Source: Vibrio hepatarius (lineage in GTDB: Bacteria; Pseudomonadota; Gammaproteobacteria; Enterobacterales; Vibrionaceae). From it: a stretch of 64,000 nt of DNA. This document shows positions 36,228 through 45,682 of the stretch, piece after piece (positions within the stretch are counted from its first letter, which is position 1; every line of letters starts with the position of its first letter). The stretch covers positions 1-64,000 of the forward strand of contig NZ_JAHKPM010000063.1 of the NCBI RefSeq assembly GCF_018860525.1, written 5' to 3'. The notes beneath the pieces were generated by a model, which was not told where the DNA came from, did not search any database, and was given only the letters and a program-made list of their open reading frames with translations. The translations under genes were made by a program, and so were the position numbers.

Positions 36228-37273
36228 TGGCCTTTTTTATTGCCAGCTCACCCCACGCTCACAGCCGAAGAAGCACACCTGATTTAATGAAGTGGGTTGC
36301 CCTTTGCGCTCTTCCCGGCTTGTTTGTTCAGACCTATTTCTTTGGTTGGGGCACAATAATTCAATTGTTTTTTGCTATCATATTAGGCTTAGCACTTGAA
36401 GCTGGAGTTATGATGGTGCGCAAACGTCCACCTGTCTCAGCTTTGCGCGATAACAGTGCTATTGTCACGGCATGGCTACTTGCCATTGCTATCCCTCCAC
36501 TTTCTCCTTGGTGGCTAGTCACCATAGGCCTTATCTTCGCTATCATTATTGCCAAGCACCTCTATGGTGGTATAGGGCAAAATTTATTTAATCCTGCGAT
36601 GGTTGCCTATGTCGTGTTATTAATTTCCTTTCCAGTCCAAATGACCAGTTGGATTGCCCCAACAGAACTTCAGCCCTCAGCGGTATCATTTACTGATTCC
36701 CTATCGCTAATTTTTACTGGTTTTAACCTAGATGGGTTATCACTACAGCAAATTCGTACCGGAATCGATGGGCTAACAATGGCGACACCATTAGATGCTT
36801 TTAAAACCGCTCTACATTCTGGAAACACCGCAGCAGAAGCCGTTGCTCAGCCACAGTTTACTGGCTTGGCTGGCATAGGGTGGGAATGGGTCAATCTAGC
36901 GTACTTAGCGGGGGGGGTATTGCTCATAAAATTGAGAGTTATCAACTGGCATATCCCTGTAAGCTTCTTAGTCAGCTTACTCGTCATCAGCGTATTATTT
37001 AGTCTCTTTACCCCGGGTGAAACTGCATCACCAAGTATTCACCTACTCTCCGGCGCAACGATGCTGGGCGCATTTTTTATTGCCACAGATCCTGTATCGG
37101 CCTCAACAACGGTCAAAGGTCGATTAATTTTCGGCGCTTTTATTGGTGCGATGGTCTTTATGATTCGAACTTGGGGTGGTTTCCCAGACGGCGTCGCTTT
37201 TGCGGTATTACTAGGAAACATGTGTGTTCCACTTATCGATTATTATACTAAGCCGCGAACCTACGGACACTGA
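36227..37273 (+). CDS. rsxD: Rnf/Rsx complex subunit D
   Basis: A 348-residue integral membrane subunit that carries a covalent FMN and forms part of the ion path. Many membrane helices are visible. The FMN-attachment region reads GLTMATPLDAF, with the Thr in the xAT pattern. The second half has LSGATMLGAFFIATDPVSAS, a family signature. Its ATG overlaps the rsxC stop (GTAATGG). Confidence 0.95.
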   Translation: MAFFIASSPHAHSRRSTPDLMKWVALCALPGLFVQTYFFGWGTIIQLFFAIILGLALEAGVMMVRKRPPVSALRDNSAIVTAWLLAIAIPPLSPWWLVTIGLIFAIIIAKHLYGGIGQNLFNPAMVAYVVLLISFPVQMTSWIAPTELQPSAVSFTDSLSLIFTGFNLDGLSLQQIRTGIDGLTMATPLDAFKTALHSGNTAAEAVAQPQFTGLAGIGWEWVNLAYLAGGVLLIKLRVINWHIPVSFLVSLLVISVLFSLFTPGETASPSIHLLSGATMLGAFFIATDPVSASTTVKGRLIFGAFIGAMVFMIRTWGGFPDGVAFAVLLGNMCVPLIDYYTKPRTYGH

Positions 37274-37281
37274 GGAGCAAA

Positions 37282-37908
37282 ATGTTAAACGCTATTCGTA
37301 AAAATGGAGCCGTACTCGCTCTTTTTGCTTGTGCTTCAACGGGTGTTGTTGCTCTTACTCACTACTTAACCAAAGAGCAAATTAGCCAACAAGAGCAAGC
37401 GCAGCTTTTGTCTGTTCTTAATCAGGTCATTCCTGAAGATATGCATGATAACAATCTGTATCAGTCATGCACTTTGGTCAATCACCCTGACCTTGGCACT
37501 GACGCTGATATGCCAGTTTACTTAGCCACTAAAGATGGTCAACCCACCGCTCTTGCCATCGAAGCCATTGCACCAGATGGCTATAGCGGCGCAATCAAGA
37601 TCATTGTTGGCGTCCAACAAGACGGCACCATTCTCGGTACGCGCGTGTTAAACCATCAGGAAACACCCGGTTTGGGTGACAAAATTGATTTACGCATCAC
37701 AGACTGGATCCTAAGCTTTAGCGGTAAAAAAGTCACATCGGAAAATGATTCACAGTGGAAAGTTCGTAAAGACGGCGGGCAGTTTGACCAATTTACTGGT
37801 GCAACGATTACACCGAGAGCCGTTGTAAAAGCGGTAAAAAAATCAGTTCAATTCGTCAACGACCATGGTGATGAGATTCGAAACCAACCACACAACTGTG
37901 GAGAGTGA
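37282..37908 (+). CDS. rsxG: Rnf/Rsx complex flavoprotein subunit G
   Basis: A 208-residue subunit with one N-terminal membrane helix (ALFACASTGVVALTHYL) and a periplasmic FMN-binding domain. The covalent FMN Thr lies in FTGATITPRAVV near residue 177; ETPGLGDKIDLR is also conserved. GAGGAGC precedes the start. Confidence 0.94.
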   Translation: MLNAIRKNGAVLALFACASTGVVALTHYLTKEQISQQEQAQLLSVLNQVIPEDMHDNNLYQSCTLVNHPDLGTDADMPVYLATKDGQPTALAIEAIAPDGYSGAIKIIVGVQQDGTILGTRVLNHQETPGLGDKIDLRITDWILSFSGKKVTSENDSQWKVRKDGGQFDQFTGATITPRAVVKAVKKSVQFVNDHGDEIRNQPHNCGE

Positions 37909-37909
37909 G

Positions 37910-38602
37910 ATGAGTGATCATAAAACATTAATCAAAAATGGGATGTGGGATAATAACCCAGCGCTGGTTCAATTACTTGGGCTGTGTCCTTTACTCGCTG
38001 TATCTTCAACTGTCACCAATGCTCTTGGGCTGGGTGTCGCGACTTTGCTGGTTCTGGTTGGTTCCAATGTCATCGTTTCCTTAGTGCGGGCCCATGTACC
38101 AAACGAAGTGCGGATCCCAATTTTTGTAATGATTATTGCCGCTTTAGTGACTTGTGTGCAGTTACTAATGAATGCCTACGCATACGGCCTTTATCTATCA
38201 CTTGGTATCTTTATCCCTCTGATTGTAACCAACTGTATTATTATTGGCCGTGCAGAAGCCTTTGCATCGAAAAATGACGTCCTTCCCGCGGCCCAAGACG
38301 GCTTTTGGATGGGATTAGGTATGACAAGTATTCTCGTTATATTGGGCGTGATGAGGGAAGTAATTGGTAATGGGACATTGTTTGATGGCGCGGATTTACT
38401 GCTTGGTAGTTGGGCAACCGTGTTACGGATTGAGATTTTCCACTTCGATAGCAGTTTCTTATTAGCATTGCTACCACCCGGTGCTTTTATCGGCGTCGGC
38501 TTACTGATAGCCTTAAAAAATGTCATCGATGCACAGCAAAAAGCTCGTCAACCAAAAGCACAGAAACCAGCAATAGAACGAGCTCGCGTTACCAATCAGT
38601 AA
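37910..38602 (+). CDS. rsxE: Rnf/Rsx complex subunit E
   Basis: A 230-residue membrane subunit homologous to RsxA. The pattern NNPALVQLLGLCPLLAVSST and the TNCIIIGRAEAFA segment carry the paired Cys residues thought to hold an intramembrane iron centre. Start 37910, one base after the rsxG stop, has GGAGAG upstream and gives the usual length; an earlier frame start overlaps rsxG. Confidence 0.95.
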   Translation: MSDHKTLIKNGMWDNNPALVQLLGLCPLLAVSSTVTNALGLGVATLLVLVGSNVIVSLVRAHVPNEVRIPIFVMIIAALVTCVQLLMNAYAYGLYLSLGIFIPLIVTNCIIIGRAEAFASKNDVLPAAQDGFWMGLGMTSILVILGVMREVIGNGTLFDGADLLLGSWATVLRIEIFHFDSSFLLALLPPGAFIGVGLLIALKNVIDAQQKARQPKAQKPAIERARVTNQ

Positions 38603-38635
38603 ATTCTGATTGATACACTGGATAGCAATACGAAA

Positions 38636-39277
38636 ATGAATAAAGAAAAACGAGTACAAATACTGGAGCGTTTACGGGAAAACAACCCTAACCCGCAAAC
38701 TGAGTTAAACTGGAACTCTTCCTTCGAGCTTCTTATCGCCGTGCTTCTCTCAGCACAAGCTACAGATGTAAGTGTTAACAAAGCAACCGATAAACTTTAC
38801 CCTGTCGCCAATACTCCGCAAGGTCTTTTTGACTTGGGCGTGGATGGCGTGAAGGAATACATCAAAACCATCGGCTTATTTAACTCAAAAGCTGAAAATG
38901 TGATTAAAACATGTCGCATCTTACTTGATAAACACAGTGGCCAAGTCCCTGAAGATCGCGCTGCTCTTGAAGCTCTTCCCGGTGTTGGACGTAAGACAGC
39001 CAATGTTGTTTTGAATACCGCATTTGGTTGGCCAACTATCGCTGTCGATACCCATATTTACCGTGTATCAAACCGTACCAAATTTGCCATGGGTAAGAAT
39101 GTTGACCAAGTGGAAGAAAAACTACTTAAGGTTGTGCCTAAAGAGTTTAAACTCGATGTCCACCATTGGTTAATACTTCATGGCCGTTACACCTGCGTAG
39201 CAAGAAAGCCACGCTGTGGGAGCTGCATTATAGAAGATTTGTGCGAATTTAAAGACAAGGTTTACCCAGAGAATTAG
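38636..39277 (+). CDS. nth: Endonuclease III
   Basis: A 213-residue DNA glycosylase/AP lyase that removes oxidised pyrimidines. The helix-hairpin-helix ALPGVGRKTANVVLN holds the catalytic Lys; the catalytic Asp is in TIAVDTHIYRVSNR. The C-terminal 4Fe-4S loop is CVARKPRCGSCIIEDLC (C-x6-C-x2-C-x5-C). It follows rsxE by 33 bases, the standard gammaproteobacterial arrangement. Confidence 0.97.
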   Translation: MNKEKRVQILERLRENNPNPQTELNWNSSFELLIAVLLSAQATDVSVNKATDKLYPVANTPQGLFDLGVDGVKEYIKTIGLFNSKAENVIKTCRILLDKHSGQVPEDRAALEALPGVGRKTANVVLNTAFGWPTIAVDTHIYRVSNRTKFAMGKNVDQVEEKLLKVVPKEFKLDVHHWLILHGRYTCVARKPRCGSCIIEDLCEFKDKVYPEN

Positions 39278-39289
39278 GAGAAGATAGCA

Positions 39290-39706
39290 ATGTCAAACGG
39301 ACGCATTTTACACACTATGCTGCGTGTTGGTGATTTGGAAAAATCCATCGAGTTTTACACTCAAGTAATGGGCATGAAGTTACTACGCACCAATGAGAAC
39401 AAGCAATACGAATACACACTAGCATTTTTAGGTTTTGGCGACGAGTCAGAAGGCGCAGTCATTGAACTCACTTACAACTGGGGTACAACTGAGTATGACC
39501 TCGGTACAGCATTTGGTCATATTGCTATTGGTGTCAATGATATCTATACCACCTGTGACGCAATAAAAGCCGCAGGAGGCAATGTGACCCGAGAGCCCGG
39601 GCCAGTAAAAGGTGGTTCAACACATATTGCTTTTGTTAAAGATCCTGATGGCTATATGCTAGAGCTTATCCAAAACAAACAAGCTTCATCAGGGTTAACT
39701 GGATAA
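39290..39706 (+). CDS. gloA: Glyoxalase I
   Basis: A 138-residue lactoylglutathione lyase that detoxifies methylglyoxal. Metal ligands align with E. coli GlxI: His8, Glu59, His77 and Glu125, in ILHTMLRVGDLEKS, GAVIELTYNWG, GHIAIGV and GYMLELIQ. Together with its length this suggests the nickel-type enzyme. AGGAGA precedes the start. A terminator follows at 39725-39744. Confidence 0.95.
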   Translation: MSNGRILHTMLRVGDLEKSIEFYTQVMGMKLLRTNENKQYEYTLAFLGFGDESEGAVIELTYNWGTTEYDLGTAFGHIAIGVNDIYTTCDAIKAAGGNVTREPGPVKGGSTHIAFVKDPDGYMLELIQNKQASSGLTG

Positions 39707-39724
39707 ATACGCTTTTCTTTCAAG

Positions 39725-39744
39725 GGCAGTTCATACTGCCTTTT
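39725..39744 (+). terminator. Rho-independent terminator after gloA
   Basis: A stem GGCAGT/ACTGCC with a 4-base loop TCAT is followed by TTTT, 18 bases after the gloA stop. It separates gloA from the Fur-controlled gene downstream. Confidence 0.75.
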
Positions 39745-39759
39745 CCATCCGCCTTTACA

Positions 39760-39778
39760 TGATAATGATTATCATTTA
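39760..39778 (+). promoter_or_regulatory. Fur box upstream of the DUF2753-like gene
   Basis: TGATAATGATTATCATTTA contains a near-perfect TGATAATnATTATCA core, about 35 bases before the gene start. Iron-replete Fur is expected to repress the gene at 39813. Confidence 0.85.
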
Positions 39779-39812
39779 ATATAATGATATTGTCAATGTA
39801 TAAGGGCTAATC

Positions 39813-40250
39813 ATGGGTATCGTCGACTGGGAAAAACATACATTACTGGCTGATATTGCACTCAGTGAACACGATCATCTGCGTAGCATTCTTCATTACC
39901 AGCAGGCGTTGACTCTCAGTGAAGGTATCGGTATATCGAACGATGTTGAAGCAGAAGACAGACTGACAATTTCTGTAATCTCTTGTCATAATATGGCTTC
40001 ATTCTGGCGAACTGTCGGCAATAACAGACACGAACTAAAATACCTTCAAATGGCGTCCGAAAAGGTACTCACTTTGGTTCCTCAATGCCCTAATAGCGAG
40101 TGTGATGCTTTTGTTGATTCAATGGGTTGCTGTAAAAAAGCTCTGATCGATTTTATGAAGAGACACCCTAGCCCTAATGTAGCTAAACTCGTGCAGGAAA
40201 TTGACACTACTACCCACTGCAACTTGATTGCCAAATTCCGCCTGAATTGA
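39813..40250 (+). CDS. DUF2753-like protein, iron-regulated, unknown function
   Basis: A 145-residue soluble protein beginning MGIVDWEKHTLLADIALSEH, followed by a TPR-like helical stretch (LRSILHYQQALTLSEGIGI). It carries five Cys (CHN, CPNSEC, GCC, HCN). It resembles the DUF2753 family of vibrios, for which no function is known. A strong Fur box sits directly upstream, so iron limitation should switch it on. The Cys cluster raises the possibility of metal binding; this is inference. Confidence 0.65.
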   Translation: MGIVDWEKHTLLADIALSEHDHLRSILHYQQALTLSEGIGISNDVEAEDRLTISVISCHNMASFWRTVGNNRHELKYLQMASEKVLTLVPQCPNSECDAFVDSMGCCKKALIDFMKRHPSPNVAKLVQEIDTTTHCNLIAKFRLN

Positions 40251-40280
40251 TTTCGTGGGCTTATGGCTGAGAACTAGGTA

Positions 40281-41165
40281 TTAAACTTGTGTTCTGCCTA
40301 GTGATATCACCACTCTTCGGTTTCGATCCTTTCCTAATGGCGAGTTATTATCCACGACAGGACGACGGCGACCATAGCCTTGAACCTGAATTCTATCTTC
40401 CGGTAAGCCCAAGGATTTAAAATATTTTTGTAGTACCTCAGCACGTTGCTCAGATAGATTTTGACTGACGCTTTTGCTGTCTTCATTGCCGGTATAAGTG
40501 GAGACTAATACTAAGTCGATGTCTTGATTATGCTTTATATACTCAGCTATATGGGCCAACCTTTTCTGCGATGCCTTACTCAACTCTACGCTCGAGCGGT
40601 CGTAGTGTAAGATGGTAAAGGCGATGTCTTCAAAGCTATAAGGCAATAAATTCGCAATACAATCACTAAAGGCGTTATATGAGCGCTGGAATAATACAGA
40701 CGAGAGTGCAACCTCAATACGTTGATCTCGACTTTGCCATTCTTGGTAACTAAACGTGGGATATCGTCCTTTTTCTAGTTCAGTTAAAATACCCCACGCC
40801 GTCTGACCTCCGATATACCCATCAAACTGTTGGAAGAATTGGAGACTAGTAATGCGCTCACCACTGTCACCAGGTCGCCATGCTGGAGGCTGAGAAACCA
40901 AGGAAACATCACGTGTTTTCCCCATTGGCCGCTTCATTTTCAACTCAAAATCGAGGTTAATTTTCTTACTAGCATGAGAAGAAAAGACAGCATCACCATA
41001 ATTCGGAATAGGGTGTACCATTCTACATTCTAGTGGTGTATTCATTATCATTTGCCACTTTGACTGCTCAGGCTTAGCCCCATAATGTACGTCCATTGCC
41101 ATAACAGGTACGGTAATGGAGTGAATAGCAATGGCTGTTAAGGTAGTGGCTAACCGTTTCTTCAT
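40281..41165 (-). CDS. motY: Sodium-driven polar flagellar protein MotY
   Basis: A 294-residue MotY, component of the periplasmic T ring that holds the PomA/PomB sodium stator around the polar motor. The signal peptide ends near residue 23 (ITVPVMA). Two Cys, 47 and 169, are placed like the structural disulfide of Vibrio MotY. The C-terminal OmpA-like domain (VLVSTYTGNEDSKSVSQNLS, then GYGRRRPVVDNN and DRNRRVVISL) binds peptidoglycan. It shows that the organism has a polar sodium motor in addition to the lateral one. Confidence 0.92.
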   Translation of the reverse strand: MKKRLATTLTAIAIHSITVPVMAMDVHYGAKPEQSKWQMIMNTPLECRMVHPIPNYGDAVFSSHASKKINLDFELKMKRPMGKTRDVSLVSQPPAWRPGDSGERITSLQFFQQFDGYIGGQTAWGILTELEKGRYPTFSYQEWQSRDQRIEVALSSVLFQRSYNAFSDCIANLLPYSFEDIAFTILHYDRSSVELSKASQKRLAHIAEYIKHNQDIDLVLVSTYTGNEDSKSVSQNLSEQRAEVLQKYFKSLGLPEDRIQVQGYGRRRPVVDNNSPLGKDRNRRVVISLGRTQV

Positions 41166-41360
41166 GGCGCACGGACTCTCTTACATAATGCGGCCTATTG
41201 TTGCCGCTGATACAACTACAGCAGAAAGAATGCAAAATCCTCGCCAGAATATGCAGCACTATATTTAATCGAATCAACCCAGCTGATGAGTGATTATGAG
41301 GTTTTTCTTGTCCCTAGAATCTGCAATAATGCTGGCTTTGTCACATAATATTAGGCCAAC

Positions 41361-42020
41361 ATGAGTGTAGATAACGAAGCATTGACGCTGAAGCAACGCT
41401 TTCGCGGATATTTTCCGGTAGTAATAGACGTCGAAACAGCAGGATTTAATGCTAAAACCGATGCCCTGTTAGAGATTTGTGCCATCACTCTAGCTATGGA
41501 TGAGCATGGTAATCTTAAACCCGCTTCAACAATACATTTCCATGTTGAACCATTTGAAGGAGCGAATTTAGAAAAGGAAGCGCTGGATTTTAATGGTATC
41601 CATGACCCATTTAGCCCTTTAAGAGGAGCAGTACCGGAATCCGAAGCCCTCAAAGAAATATATAAGCTTGTACGCAAAGAGCAGAAAGCAGCAGATTGCA
41701 GACGGGCGATCATCGTCGCTCATAATGCCACTTTTGACCATAATTTTGTTATGGCTGCCAGCGAGCGTAGCAACCTTAAACGTGTCCCTTTTCATCCCTT
41801 TGCCACATTTGATACTGCGACTCTCAGCGGACTTGCCTATGGCCAGACCGTTTTAGCAAAAGCATGCAAAGTGGCTGGGATGGATTTTGACAATAGAGAA
41901 GCCCACTCTGCACTATACGATACTCAAAAAACAGCAGAGTTATTTTGCGGCATCGTCAACAAATGGAAAGCGCTCGGCGGCTGGCCTATTGTTTGCGAAG
42001 ATGTCGAACACAATAAATAA
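41361..42020 (+). CDS. rnt: Ribonuclease T
   Basis: A 219-residue DEDD-family 3'-5' exoribonuclease that trims tRNA and other stable RNA ends. Exo I is VVIDVETAGFN, Exo II is VAHNATFDHNF, and Exo III is AHSALYDTQKTAELF, with the catalytic Asp and His. Length is as in E. coli (215). It is divergent from motY. Confidence 0.95.
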   Translation: MSVDNEALTLKQRFRGYFPVVIDVETAGFNAKTDALLEICAITLAMDEHGNLKPASTIHFHVEPFEGANLEKEALDFNGIHDPFSPLRGAVPESEALKEIYKLVRKEQKAADCRRAIIVAHNATFDHNFVMAASERSNLKRVPFHPFATFDTATLSGLAYGQTVLAKACKVAGMDFDNREAHSALYDTQKTAELFCGIVNKWKALGGWPIVCEDVEHNK

Positions 42021-42047
42021 AAAGTAAACACAACCAACGAGTAAACT

Positions 42048-43373
42048 ATGAATCCTGTAGTAATTTCTGTATGTATCATGCTGCTTCTAGCACTGATGCG
42101 CGTGAATGTCGTGGTCGCTCTGACATTCAGTGCCATCGTCGGTGGACTTGTCGCTGGCATGGGTTTAAATGACACGGTCGCAGCATTTGAAAGTGGCCTA
42201 GGTGGTGGTGCAACCATAGCACTAAGTTACGCTATGCTCGGGACTTTTGCCGTCGCGATTTCCAAGTCAGGTATTACCGATTTGTTAGCCAATAGTGTTA
42301 TCAAACGTATACATGGCAAAGAAAACGGCGCCGCATCCACTGGACTAAAGTACGCAGTATTGCTTGCACTTGTTTTAGTCACTATGTCCTCACAAAATGT
42401 TATTCCAGTCCATATCGCATTCATTCCTATTTTGATCCCACCATTACTTGGCGTATTTGCTAAGTTAAAACTTGACCGTCGTATGATCGCCTGTGTGCTA
42501 ACATTTGGCTTAGTGACTCCTTATATGGTCCTTCCGGTGGGATTTGGTGGCATCTTTTTAAACAACATTTTGCTCAAAAACCTTCATGATAACGGACTTG
42601 AATCTGTGACCGCTAGCCAAGTCCCTGTGGCAATGTTACTGCCTGCCGCTGGCATGATTTTTGGCCTTTTAGTCGCAATTCTCTTTAGTTATCGCCGACC
42701 TCGTGAGTATCAAGAAACTGAGTTGACTCATGTGGAAGAAAACACAGTATCGATTAATAAGAAGAACATTCTCGTTGCTGCTGCCGGTATTCTGGCTGCA
42801 CTTTCCGTTCAGTTAACCACAGGCTCTATGATTATTGGTGCATTAGCAGGCTTTATGGTCTTTACCTTTGGTGGGGTCATTGCTTGGAAAGAAACTCATG
42901 ATGTGTTCACCAAAGGTGTTCATATGATGGCGATGATTGGCTTTATTATGATTGCTGCTGCTGGTTTTGCCGCGGTAATGAAACAAACTGGCGGCGTAGA
43001 ATCTTTAGTAGAGGCGCTATCTACCAGCATCGGTAATAACAAACCTTTGGCGGCATTACTCATGTTAGTCGTAGGCCTACTGGTGACTATGGGGATTGGT
43101 TCATCTTTCTCAACCATTCCAATTATTGCCACTATCTATGTCCCACTAGCGGCTGCTTTTGGCTTTTCTCCGATGGCAACCATTGCACTAGTTGGTACAG
43201 CAGCAGCTCTTGGTGATGCAGGTTCACCAGCCTCTGATTCGACTTTAGGCCCAACCTCTGGACTCAATGCTGATGGTCAACATGAGCACATTTGGGAAAC
43301 CGTTGTACCTACCTTCATGCACTACAATGTTCCTTTGATAGTATTTGGGTGGGTCGCTGCAATGGTTCTATAG
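42048..43373 (+). CDS. NhaC/YuiF-type Na+/H+ antiporter family permease
   Basis: A 441-residue inner membrane transporter with about 11-12 hydrophobic helices. GGGATIALSYAMLGTFAVAI near 60 and the C-terminal GTAAALGDAGSPASDSTLGP resemble the YuiF/Na+/H+ antiporter group, some members of which instead transport amino acids such as histidine. The substrate is therefore open. It follows rnt by 27 bases and is closed by a strong terminator. Confidence 0.75.
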   Translation: MNPVVISVCIMLLLALMRVNVVVALTFSAIVGGLVAGMGLNDTVAAFESGLGGGATIALSYAMLGTFAVAISKSGITDLLANSVIKRIHGKENGAASTGLKYAVLLALVLVTMSSQNVIPVHIAFIPILIPPLLGVFAKLKLDRRMIACVLTFGLVTPYMVLPVGFGGIFLNNILLKNLHDNGLESVTASQVPVAMLLPAAGMIFGLLVAILFSYRRPREYQETELTHVEENTVSINKKNILVAAAGILAALSVQLTTGSMIIGALAGFMVFTFGGVIAWKETHDVFTKGVHMMAMIGFIMIAAAGFAAVMKQTGGVESLVEALSTSIGNNKPLAALLMLVVGLLVTMGIGSSFSTIPIIATIYVPLAAAFGFSPMATIALVGTAAALGDAGSPASDSTLGPTSGLNADGQHEHIWETVVPTFMHYNVPLIVFGWVAAMVL

Positions 43374-43396
43374 TCGACTAGCGATAATATAGACAC

Positions 43397-43428
43397 AAAA
43401 AAGCTGACTTTTCATAGTCAGCTTTTTA
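43397..43428. terminator. Bidirectional Rho-independent terminator
   Basis: AAAAAGCTGACT (43398-43409) pairs with AGTCAGCTTTTT (43416-43427) around a 6-base loop. The A and T runs on each side make it effective in both directions, between the antiporter gene and the convergent bamC. Confidence 0.9.
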
Positions 43429-43473
43429 TTGTCGAACTTTTACTCTTAAGGTATAGAGTTAGTTTTTATTCCA

Positions 43474-44499
43474 TTACTTGGTGCGCTTATCAACAACAGC
43501 AGATAGTACGGGGACCATATCTTTTAAAAACTTCTCTTCGACTGGTTTACCTGAAGAATCCGTCACATTAATAGAAGTACGGTTACCTAAATCACCAAAT
43601 AGGAAAGTATATTTACCGGAAGGCAAATTAATCGGTTTAACACCAATATTAGTCCAAAATTCATCATTTGGTTCGGCGTACTTAGCTTTAACTGTTCCTT
43701 GTGATTGATTACGTTCTTCAATGGTAAAGCCCATTGATGGTAATAAGTTAGGCAAACGAGACCACAGAACATTGTATGGAGAACGCGCAATAATGACAGG
43801 GAAACCACTGCGATCAGTACCCATAGTAATTGGGATATTTTTAACTAACTCTTGAGCACGACGCTCCGCAGCCTGACGAGCATCAAGATCATAACGTGCA
43901 GTCACCAAATTAGTCATCAACACGTTGTAGCGCTCTTTATTAGTCGCCGATACTGGGTGCTTTTTACCAGCCTCACGCCAATCAATCAAAGATATTTTGA
44001 AGCCATAACGTTTGTTCGCTTCAATGCTAGTGATCTCATAACGAGAACCAATTTCTTTGTCTTCGTCTTCAGATACCCATGTCACCCAATCCGTTTCAAT
44101 ACGACTATCGCTTTGCTCACGAATGGTGATCTTACGCTCCTCAAGCATGGTTAGCACCGTTTGCCACACTTTATCTAGTTCATCTTTCTTGAGCAGCCAT
44201 AATGTCACTTCTTCACCATGACGTTCAGTTCGTGCACCTGGGATTAACTCAAGAACTTGCTGAGGAGGTCGAATATCGACAGACTTCCCTACACCACCAG
44301 TAAACACTCCTGACGGGATCTGGTAATTTGGATAAACACGGGGCTCAACACCTTCAATATTTTTCCACTCTGTTAACGGTTGGGTATCAAGATACTCAAA
44401 GTCATCTTTAGCCTGGCGGCGCTGAGTCGCCCCGCCAGAGCAAGCGCTCAAAACAAAAACAGCTAGCGAACTCACGACTAGCTGATGAGACAATTTCAT
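43474..44499 (-). CDS. bamC: Outer membrane assembly lipoprotein BamC
   Basis: A 341-residue lipoprotein of the BAM complex that inserts beta-barrel proteins. The lipobox is VLSAC, with acylated Cys at residue 20. The conserved unstructured N-terminus is followed by two helix-grip domains (DELDKVWQTVLTMLEERKIT and YNVLWSRLPNLLPSMGFTIE). It follows dapA by 54 bases on the same strand, the standard gammaproteobacterial pair, with a hairpin in between. Confidence 0.93.
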   Translation of the reverse strand: MKLSHQLVVSSLAVFVLSACSGGATQRRQAKDDFEYLDTQPLTEWKNIEGVEPRVYPNYQIPSGVFTGGVGKSVDIRPPQQVLELIPGARTERHGEEVTLWLLKKDELDKVWQTVLTMLEERKITIREQSDSRIETDWVTWVSEDEDKEIGSRYEITSIEANKRYGFKISLIDWREAGKKHPVSATNKERYNVLMTNLVTARYDLDARQAAERRAQELVKNIPITMGTDRSGFPVIIARSPYNVLWSRLPNLLPSMGFTIEERNQSQGTVKAKYAEPNDEFWTNIGVKPINLPSGKYTFLFGDLGNRTSINVTDSSGKPVEEKFLKDMVPVLSAVVDKRTK

Positions 44500-44520
44500 T
44501 GAAACTCCTGGTAATTAAAT

Positions 44521-44540
44521 GCCGAAGCAGAGGCTTCGGC
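44521..44540 (-). terminator. Hairpin between dapA and bamC
   Basis: GCCGAAGC and GCTTCGGC form a perfect 8-base stem with a 4-base loop in the 54-base dapA-bamC gap. No T run follows, so it may attenuate or stabilise the dapA message rather than terminate fully. Confidence 0.45.
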
Positions 44541-44553
44541 AATTCATATTAAT

Positions 44554-45432
44554 TTAGTCAATACTGGCGTCCGTCATTGCTTTTATCACCATTGGGTGAG
44601 CTGATTCAGACAGTTCAGTTAACGGTAAGCGTAAGTCGCCACATTCTATCAAACCCATTTTATGTGCTGCCCATTTAACTGGGATGGGGCTAGACTCAAC
44701 AAACAAGTTTTTATGCAGCAGCATCAAACGTTGATTAATCGCTTCGGCCTCATCGAACTTACCTTCAAGGGCAAGTTTCATCATGGTCGCCATATCTGCC
44801 GCAGCAATGTTATTCGTCACAGAAATCACTCCCTGACCACCAAGTCTCACAAAATCGAGACCACTGGAATCATCGCCACTTAGTAAGATAAAATCTTTGC
44901 CACAAAGTTCACGATGAATCTCAATTCGGCTTAAATCACCCGTGGCATCTTTAAGTGCGACGATATTATCGATTTCAGCCAAACGAGCGACGGTTTCAGG
45001 CAGCAAGTCTACTGCCGTTCGACCAGGAACATTATATAAGATTTGCGGTACATCACTCTCTTCTGCAATCGCCTTATAATGTTGGTACAACCCTTCCTGA
45101 GTCGGTTTGTTGTAATAAGGCGTGACGCTTAAGCAACCTGAAATACCAGAATTATTCAGTAAGCGACTGAAGGTAACGGATTCATGTGTGGCATTAGCGC
45201 CTGTACCAGCAATAACAGGAATACGACCTTCAGCGAATTCGACTGCCTTAGACACCACTTTGACATGCTCTTCAACAGTTAACGTTGCCGATTCTCCTGT
45301 TGTACCGACAGCGACTATGCCATTTGAACCAGACTCAACATGATAATCCACCAATCTTTTCAGACTAACGAAGTCAACTTCGCCATCATGGGTAAAGGGG
45401 GTAATGAGCGCTACAATGCTTCCCGAAAACAT
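44554..45432 (-). CDS. dapA: 4-hydroxy-tetrahydrodipicolinate synthase
   Basis: A 292-residue DapA that condenses pyruvate with aspartate semialdehyde, the first committed step to lysine and diaminopimelate. The Schiff-base lysine is Lys161 in VALKDATGD; Thr44-Thr45 (VGTTGES), Tyr133 and Arg138 (LYNVPGR) complete the active site. Length equals E. coli DapA. It is divergent from gcvR. Confidence 0.97.
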   Translation of the reverse strand: MFSGSIVALITPFTHDGEVDFVSLKRLVDYHVESGSNGIVAVGTTGESATLTVEEHVKVVSKAVEFAEGRIPVIAGTGANATHESVTFSRLLNNSGISGCLSVTPYYNKPTQEGLYQHYKAIAEESDVPQILYNVPGRTAVDLLPETVARLAEIDNIVALKDATGDLSRIEIHRELCGKDFILLSGDDSSGLDFVRLGGQGVISVTNNIAAADMATMMKLALEGKFDEAEAINQRLMLLHKNLFVESSPIPVKWAAHKMGLIECGDLRLPLTELSESAHPMVIKAMTDASID

Positions 45433-45682
45433 GTCTTTCTCCCTAATATAGATACTGTTTGCATGTTACTGTAAGGCGATTAAGAAACACAAGGGATTAA
45501 AGTCGCTTAAATCACCTATTTGAATGAATATTTACCAGATGTTAGAACTTTGCCAAATTACACCCTGTATAGGTGTCAGACTGAGGTCATAAATCATACT
45601 TTTATCTCAGGTCTACTGGCCCTAGTGTAACTATGCTAAGCTGTTTGGTTAACAATCATAACAATGACTCAATAGTGATACT

